The notes under the pieces: model-generated
Seen by the model: only the letters and a program-made list of their open reading frames with translations
What the model was told of the DNA's origin: nothing
Database searches by the model: none
Made by a program: the position numbers and the translations under genes
Source of the DNA: an archaeon
GTDB taxonomy: Archaea > Asgardarchaeota > Hermodarchaeia > Hermodarchaeales > Hermodarchaeaceae
Direction: 5' to 3'
Assembly (NCBI GenBank): GCA_016550425.1
Contig: JABXGS010000221.1
Span: 1-17,604 of the forward strand
DNA length: 17,604 nucleotides
In this document: piece by piece, positions 13,081-17,604 of the stretch
How positions within the stretch are numbered: the stretch's first letter is position 1
Layout: every line of letters starts with the position of its first letter

Positions 13081-14010
13081 TTATTTTGCGTTCTGTTTGT
13101 AGCGTTGTTGGATTTTCGGTATAGTGTGTGTGGCTATTTTTTCAAAATTGGGGATTTGGTCGTCGACGAAGGGGTATCCGAGGATGATTGTGGTGATGCC
13201 GGCGTGGAGACATTTGTCCACAGCGTTCTGGAAGGCTTCGGCGGAGTCATAGATTGAAATTGGTCCGAGATTTCGGAGCTCAACGGGATCACAAAGGATA
13301 TAGGAGCGGCGGATGGCGTGGGGGTCGCGTCCGATGGTGTTGCAGTGGGCATCGATTTGGTGGTTTCTTAGAGTCAATTCCGCGATGGCGGCATCGGTGA
13401 CGCCACCAATGCAGTTCCACATATCTGCGTAGCGTGCGGTGACTTTGAGCATACGGGGGCCGTAAGCACCGATGGTGATAGGTGGGCGGGGCTGCTGGAT
13501 GGGTCGTGGGTGCATCTGGGCCTTCTCGATGTGATAGTATTGACCGTGGTAGGTGGTGGTAGGCTGACGAAGCAGGGCATCAACAACTTCGACATATTCA
13601 CAGAACCGTTCAAATCGTTCCCTACGGGACCAAGGGTCAAGTCCAGTCATTTTGACGCCGATGTCGGTGGAACTCCCAGTGCCCAACCCGAGTTCTAATC
13701 GCCCGTTGGAGAGGTGGTCGACGGTAAGGGCTTGGCGGGCGAGCAAGGCGGGGTTGCGCCAGGTGATGGCGGTTACTAGGGTGCCGATGCGAATGCGTGA
13801 AGTCTGGGAGGCCATGGCGGTTAGAGTGGTCCAGGCTTCGAAGAAGGGCATATCGGCATACGCGGGATAGGGGACGGTGAAATGATCAGCGACCCAAAGG
13901 CTATCAAAGCCAGCGTTTTCAATGAATTTCCACCGCTTCACCAGTGTGTCCCAAGGGGCGTTTTGTGTTGTAATCACGCCGAACCTAAGCGGATGAGGGG
14001 CTTCCGTCAT
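13081..14010 (-). CDS. LLM-class F420-dependent oxidoreductase, second copy type
   Basis: This is a second TIM-barrel luciferase-like oxidoreductase, about 309 residues from the ATG at 14010. Motifs are LRFGVITTQNAPWD, ENAGFDSLWVADHF, WTTLTAMASQTSRIRIGTLVTAITWRNPALLA, TVDHLSNGRLELGLGTGSS and PPITIGAYGPRMLKVTARYADMWN. The 'GTGSS' and 'PITIGAYGPRML' blocks fit F420-dependent LLM enzymes better than bacterial luciferase. It differs from the 12052 gene throughout, so the pair is not a recent tandem duplication. The frame could extend to a TTG at 14022, but a TATA-like AATAC box at about 14041-14048 would put the start site near 14018. That favours the ATG at 14010 with a very short leader. GC-rich third positions stand out against the AT-rich flanks. 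Substrate unknown. Confidence 0.88.
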   Translation of the reverse strand: MTEAPHPLRFGVITTQNAPWDTLVKRWKFIENAGFDSLWVADHFTVPYPAYADMPFFEAWTTLTAMASQTSRIRIGTLVTAITWRNPALLARQALTVDHLSNGRLELGLGTGSSTDIGVKMTGLDPWSRRERFERFCEYVEVVDALLRQPTTTYHGQYYHIEKAQMHPRPIQQPRPPITIGAYGPRMLKVTARYADMWNCIGGVTDAAIAELTLRNHQIDAHCNTIGRDPHAIRRSYILCDPVELRNLGPISIYDSAEAFQNAVDKCLHAGITTIILGYPFVDDQIPNFEKIATHTIPKIQQRYKQNAK

Positions 14011-14130
14011 AAAACCAGCCAAAGATATTACGAGAGCGTCGTATTTTAATGATGAGAAACGGGTTTTCCAAGAAGAACTTATTCGCAGTGAAAGTGAGCA
14101 CTAGCTCTCAGACTATCACACTGCATGAAG

Positions 14131-14140
14131 CATATATATG
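14131..14140 (+). promoter_or_regulatory. Strong TATA box of the P-type ATPase gene
   Basis: CATATATATG, centred near 14135, is the best TATA box in the window. A start site about 25 bp downstream falls near 14160, only about 6 nt before the GTG at 14167 and 15 nt before the ATG at 14176. The mRNA would be almost leaderless, and no Shine-Dalgarno is present. Confidence 0.6.
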
Positions 14141-14166
14141 GACCTCAAGTCTAGACCATCGGACCA

Positions 14167-16965
14167 GTGATTGGCATGAGTAAAAAATCTCCACCAGAAG
14201 GGTTTCTCGACTATTCGGAATGTCTAGTGAGCCTCGGTACGAACCCAGAAGGGCTGAAACCAGAAGAGGCGAAACAGAAGCTCTTGGAATACGGGCGGAA
14301 CGAACTCACAATGAAGGAGAGGCAGAGTCCCGTTTCACTCTTTCTCCGTCAGTTCAAGTCGCCTCTGGTGTATGTTCTTATTCTTGCAGCCGTTGTTTCA
14401 ATTCTAGTAGACCATGCAATAGATGCAGTGGTCATCGCAATCATTCTGTTGATCAATGCGACCATAGGTTTCGTCCAAGAGTGGAAGGCCGAAAGAACCA
14501 TCGAGTCCATCAAGAAGCTCATAGAACAGAGGTCTCTCGTCATTCGCGGTGGAGAGGAGACCGAGATCCCCTCCGCAGAGCTGGTGCCTGGGGACCTGCT
14601 CCTTCTCAGAGCTGGAGAGAAGGTCCCAGCCGACGGAAGGGTGTTATTTGAGAGCAACCTGCATGTCGATGAGAGCCTCCTTACTGGAGAGAGCGTACCA
14701 ATCAAAAAAGATGTGTTCTGCGCAGTTGAAAACCCACACTACTATGAGGAGTCCAACAAGGTCTTCGCCGGCTCGTATGTCACAGAAGGACGTGCCCGTA
14801 TTCTGGTGCAGGCTACTGGCGATAATACCACCTTGGGTGAAATCAACAAGGAGCTCGCAGGCGTCGCTAGGAAAGAACCAACCATTATGATTCGATTAAG
14901 GCGACTGAGCATCTTCTTTCTTGCTGCAGCAATGCTCTTCTTGGTGCTCACTGTAGTCTTGGGACTCTACCGAAGCATACCCCTTGTGGAACTATTTCTG
15001 TTCTCACTATCTGCACTTGTATCTGCGATTCCTGAAGGACTCATCGCAATTGTCACCATAGTGCTCTCTGTTGGAGTCTACACGCTCTCACAGAAGAATG
15101 TCATTGTGAGAAACTTAGGAGTCGTAGAAACACTAGGTCTAGTCAATGTCATTTGCTCGGATAAGACCGGAACCCTTACGAAGAACCAAATGATGACCCG
15201 TAGGATATTCACTGCGAACCATATGTTCGAGGTAAGTGGCTCAGGATTTGATGTTGAAAGTGGAGGGGTCTTCCTTGCAGGCTGTGGTCCAGAAGGATGC
15301 CTGCGTTCGCCTGACCTTGATGTGAGCCAGGTGTCTTCAGAAGAGCGAATCAAGGGGGATCAGCTCAAGGAATACCCCGACCTTGAAAGGCTTCTAACGA
15401 TGATGGCTCTCTGTAACGACTCAGAAGTCTATTCGGAGTGCCTCACAGAAGACGACCCAACGCGAATCTGCACCGGAGCTGATCGGGCATGGAGGATACG
15501 AGGCGCGCCTACCGAGGCAGCTCTACTGGTGGCGCTGGAGAAGGTCGGTCTTCACAAGTATGTGCTCGAGGAGGCCTGGCCACGGATTTCTGAGATTCCC
15601 TTCAACAGCGAGAGGAAGTTCATGGCTACGCTTCATCAGCCCGGCAGTCTTCTGGGTGCAGAAGGAGATGGAAATCTGATAATAGTAAAGGGAGCCCCAG
15701 AGGTCATAGAGCAATTACTTGCAACCTCGTCTAACACAGAGGAGATCGTGACGGAGTTCGCTTCACAAGGACTCAGAATGCTAGCATGCGCGATCAAGAC
15801 TGTGCCCTCTGATAAGACCCAGCTCGCCAACGAAGATCTCCGAGATATGACGTTCGTTGGGCTCTGTGGAATTAACGACCCGCCGAGGGAAGGAGTCCGT
15901 GACTATATTGAGAAAGCAAACAGTGCAGGCATTGATGTTATCATGGTAACTGGTGACAATGCCTTTACAGCCAAAGCAATTGGACAGGAAGTGGGCATTT
16001 TTGTTGAGGAGAGAGGAGATCTGACACTTACTGGTGATGAGATAGATGCTATGGATGATCAGCAGCTTCAGGAGGCACTGACTCATGGTGCCACAGTCCT
16101 CTCCAGAACGAGCCCAATCCACAAGCTCAGGGTTGTGAAAGCACTACAGAGCCTTGAAAAGCTCGTCAGCATGACAGGCGATGGCGTGAATGACAGTCCA
16201 GCCCTAAGACAAGCTAACGTTGGCATAGCCATGGGTGTCACAGGGACTGACATCGCCAAGGAGGCCTCCGATATTGTGTTGCAAGACGAGCGCTTTGAGG
16301 CCGTAGTCGATGGCATTGAAGAGGGCAGAAACATCCTGACCTCGCTCCGGCGTGTTGTTCTTTTTCTGACATCGACGAACCTGGCGGAGAGCTTCACTAT
16401 ACTTGCGGTGCTTCTGCTTTTTGTGAATCCTGTTCTTCTGCTTCCGATTCAAATCCTTTGGGTCAATCTCGTTACCGATGGTATGCTAGACATTGCGCTC
16501 TCTCTCGAGCCAAAAGAGGAGGGGCTCTTGGATGAAGGGCCAGGCTCATTGAAGGATCGAATTCTCTCTTGGGGAACCCTCAGCAGAGCGCTCTTCTATG
16601 GTGGCATCATGGCATCCATAGTTGTCATCATCTACTACCAGAATCTTGGCCTGCCAGAAGATAAGATCAGGACACTGATGTTCGTTTCTCTCATCGTGGT
16701 CCAGTGGTTCAGCGTCCAGAATTGCAGATCCCCCACCAAGTCAATCCGAGAGATGGGAATCCTTCGGAATCGATACATACTCGTCGTCTATCTCATCGAC
16801 ATCATACTGGTTGGAATCCTCTTTGTGGTCCCCGCGCTAGCAGCAATCTTTAGACTTGTACCGCTTGCTTGGTATGAATGGCTAGGAGTGGTCTTGTTTG
16901 GATTCATGGTTGTCCTCCTTGAAGAAATAAGGAAGCTCGTGGCAAAGAGGCTGCGCAAGGACTAG
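14167..16965 (+). CDS. P2-type cation-transporting ATPase (Ca2+/PMR1-like)
   Basis: This full-length, 932-residue P-type ATPase pumps cations across the membrane through an aspartyl-phosphate intermediate. The actuator motif is TGES at 173-176. The phosphorylation motif is CSDKTGTLTKN with D332, nucleotide binding is KGAPE at 508-512, and the hinge is TGDGVNDSPAL at 670-680. The membrane ion site resembles SERCA/PMR1: PEGL at 289-292 (E290), NLAE at 738-741 (N738, E741) and NLVTD at 767-771 (N767, T770, D771). The place of the SERCA TM8 glutamate holds Q846, which suggests a single-site PMR1-like Ca2+ or Mn2+ pump; Na+ is also possible. The nucleotide domain has an insert with several cysteines (C373, C378 and others around 405-435). 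The start is GTG 14167 or ATG 14176. About half its arginines use AGA/AGG, unlike its neighbours. Confidence 0.93.
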   Translation: MIGMSKKSPPEGFLDYSECLVSLGTNPEGLKPEEAKQKLLEYGRNELTMKERQSPVSLFLRQFKSPLVYVLILAAVVSILVDHAIDAVVIAIILLINATIGFVQEWKAERTIESIKKLIEQRSLVIRGGEETEIPSAELVPGDLLLLRAGEKVPADGRVLFESNLHVDESLLTGESVPIKKDVFCAVENPHYYEESNKVFAGSYVTEGRARILVQATGDNTTLGEINKELAGVARKEPTIMIRLRRLSIFFLAAAMLFLVLTVVLGLYRSIPLVELFLFSLSALVSAIPEGLIAIVTIVLSVGVYTLSQKNVIVRNLGVVETLGLVNVICSDKTGTLTKNQMMTRRIFTANHMFEVSGSGFDVESGGVFLAGCGPEGCLRSPDLDVSQVSSEERIKGDQLKEYPDLERLLTMMALCNDSEVYSECLTEDDPTRICTGADRAWRIRGAPTEAALLVALEKVGLHKYVLEEAWPRISEIPFNSERKFMATLHQPGSLLGAEGDGNLIIVKGAPEVIEQLLATSSNTEEIVTEFASQGLRMLACAIKTVPSDKTQLANEDLRDMTFVGLCGINDPPREGVRDYIEKANSAGIDVIMVTGDNAFTAKAIGQEVGIFVEERGDLTLTGDEIDAMDDQQLQEALTHGATVLSRTSPIHKLRVVKALQSLEKLVSMTGDGVNDSPALRQANVGIAMGVTGTDIAKEASDIVLQDERFEAVVDGIEEGRNILTSLRRVVLFLTSTNLAESFTILAVLLLFVNPVLLLPIQILWVNLVTDGMLDIALSLEPKEEGLLDEGPGSLKDRILSWGTLSRALFYGGIMASIVVIIYYQNLGLPEDKIRTLMFVSLIVVQWFSVQNCRSPTKSIREMGILRNRYILVVYLIDIILVGILFVVPALAAIFRLVPLAWYEWLGVVLFGFMVVLLEEIRKLVAKRLRKD

Positions 16966-16968
16966 ACA

Positions 16969-16988
16969 GACGCCTTTCCATAGGCGTC
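16969..16988 (+). terminator. Hairpin terminator after the ATPase gene
   Basis: GACGCCT-TTCCAT-AGGCGTC forms a perfect 7-bp stem with a 6-nt loop beginning 3 nt after the TAG stop. A pyrimidine-rich tract (CCCTTTCTTCTTCT, 17006-17019) follows. The position suits transcript termination or 3'-end protection. Confidence 0.6.
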
Positions 16989-17243
16989 AGGAAGGCGGAT
17001 ACCAGCCCTTTCTTCTTCTACCTGAAAATCTAATTTTCGTGCATTCTTTTAATTGGTACCAGACTATTTTTTGCTGTGTTATTAGCGTTTTTTCTACTTT
17101 CGAAGGCATATACGCTATTCCTATCCTTGTACGAAAGATGTTTTGTTTTATTTTGTGTCACAGAATTGGATTTTACATTATTCGTTTGAGTTTTCAAAAC
17201 AAGGTTGATGCCAATTGGCTTGTCGACCAATAGTCATACGAAA
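16989..17243. other. AT-rich intergenic region, no supported gene
   Basis: Frames of about 65 codons on each strand here are AT-driven, lack ribosome sites and resemble no protein. A perfect palindrome GCCAATTGGC occurs at 17210-17219. This spacer separates the convergent ATPase and right-edge genes. Confidence 0.4.
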
Positions 17244-17342
17244 TTAGGGAGGCAGACACGCAACACAAATATCATCTTTATTCGGTAGCGGAAAGCCACA
17301 TTGACAGTGTTGATCAATTTCTGAGTTTAATTCTTTAAGCAA
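17244..17342 (-). CDS. Zinc-ribbon-like micro-ORF or frameshifted tail
   Basis: This frame of 32 codons begins with TTG one base after the TAA of the right-edge gene. It reads LLKELNSEIDQH, then CQCGFPLPNKDDICVACLPP, then a stop. The CxCG...CxxC pattern (C13, C15, C26, C29) looks like a short zinc ribbon, unusually orderly for a chance frame. It could be a translationally coupled microprotein. Alternatively it is the true C-terminus of the right-edge protein, reached by a natural or sequencing frameshift within the few bases at about 17347-17351. No independent ribosome site is obvious. Confidence 0.4.
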   Translation of the reverse strand: MLKELNSEIDQHCQCGFPLPNKDDICVACLPP

Positions 17343-17343
17343 T

Positions 17344-17604
17344 TTAGTGCACTAACATTTCATGTTGTTTTTCGCGTTCCTCTGAGGCTGCTAGTTTTTT
17401 GGGAACGAGTTCCTCAAGGCGGTCGGGCTCGGAGAGGATTTCACCATTTTCATCAATGGCATAACAGGCTCCCTCAATCATCTGCGTTTGCAGTTGCCCA
17501 CGTGCAATGGGGTTACCTTTCAAACCAGGAGCATCTAGAATTCCTTGTTTTATGGCTAGTTCGTAGGTTGTGGGGTTCAATAGCGGATGAAGTGTGTTAT
17601 CTTC
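17344..17604 (-). CDS. C-terminal part of an unrecognised protein (partial)
   Basis: The frame is open to the right edge of the window, so this is the 3' end of a longer gene; the TTG at 17580 is probably not a start. The visible 86 residues read EDNTLHPLLNPTTYELAIKQ, then GILDAPGLKGNPIARGQLQ, TQMIEGACYAIDENGEIL and SEPDRLEELVPKKLAA, ending in a charged EEREKQHEM tail. The 'HPLLNP...A...GILDAPGLKGNPIARG...GACYAIDENG' pattern looks like a conserved C-terminal domain of a metabolic enzyme, but I cannot name the family. The ORF ends one base before a second frame with a zinc-ribbon-like motif. It converges with the ATPase gene. Confidence 0.6.
   Translation of the reverse strand, partial: EDNTLHPLLNPTTYELAIKQGILDAPGLKGNPIARGQLQTQMIEGACYAIDENGEILSEPDRLEELVPKKLAASEEREKQHEMLVH

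Noticed and set aside
14220..14890. Plus-strand frames of 143 and 113 codons inside the ATPase gene
   Set aside because: They overlap the ATPase in other frames, are Arg/Ser-rich and have no domain or ribosome site.
17030..17233. Overlapping frames of about 65 codons on both strands after the ATPase
   Set aside because: AT-rich DNA, no ribosome site, one frame merely hydrophobic from T-rich codons; no known family.
1..17604. tRNA, rRNA, CRISPR array, transposase or integrase
   Set aside because: No T-loop consensus, regularly spaced repeats or recombinase motifs were seen in the intergenic regions.

Overview
The window reads as a chromosomal segment of an archaeon. Several genes are preceded by AT-rich TATA-like boxes about 25-45 bp upstream of the start, ribosome sites match the archaeal anti-Shine-Dalgarno (GGAGG, AGGTGA, GGTGAT), and GTG/TTG starts are common. 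The gene content also fits: two F420-type luciferase-fold oxidoreductases, 4-hydroxybutyryl-CoA dehydratase, and small TIGR04076/DUF6144-like proteins. I lean towards an Asgard-group archaeon of intermediate GC (Thorarchaeota- or Hermodarchaeota-like). That placement is inference from gene content and is not proven by a marker gene. No rRNA, tRNA, CRISPR array or transposase is visible.

Layout. (1) The left edge holds the 5' end of a B12-binding/radical-SAM-type gene (minus), divergent from an 8-TM membrane protein (361-1119, plus). (2) A minus-strand run at 1218-3468 encodes a 4-TM protein, an AlkZ-like winged-helix (HTH_42) protein and a SAM methyltransferase, with gaps of 21 and 10 bp. (3) A second minus pair (3623-4945) encodes a TIGR04076 protein followed by a cysteine-rich DUF6144-like protein, behind a TATA box and a perfect inverted repeat. 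(4) A plus pair (5117-6718) encodes an HExxH putative zinc peptidase and a 4-TM protein. It converges on (5) 4-hydroxybutyryl-CoA dehydratase (6726-8192, minus), whose cluster-ligand spacing is intact. (6) A minus group at 8354-10448 encodes an MscS channel, an HXXEE-family membrane protein and an ICMT/PEMT-like membrane methyltransferase. (7) A cysteine-synthase-family PLP enzyme (10802-11737, minus) lies between two large intergenic spaces. These carry a near-identical 21-bp sequence on each side, plus a perfect 7-bp-arm inverted repeat upstream of its TATA box. (8) Two LLM-class, probably F420-dependent oxidoreductases converge (12052-14010). (9) A P2-type cation ATPase (14167-16965, plus) has a strong TATA box, a very short leader, a terminator-like hairpin and arginine codon use unlike its neighbours. 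(10) At the right edge is the 3' end of an unrecognised minus-strand gene. One base after its stop codon begins a second reading frame ending in a four-cysteine zinc-ribbon-like motif.

Most of this is ordinary metabolic, membrane and transport gene content in short operons. I do not see a clear defence island or a complete new system. The best leads are the zinc-ribbon coda at the right edge, the paired elements around the cysteine-synthase-like gene, the HXXEE-ICMT pair, the TIGR04076-DUF6144 operon with its operator-like palindrome, and the compositionally distinct ATPase.
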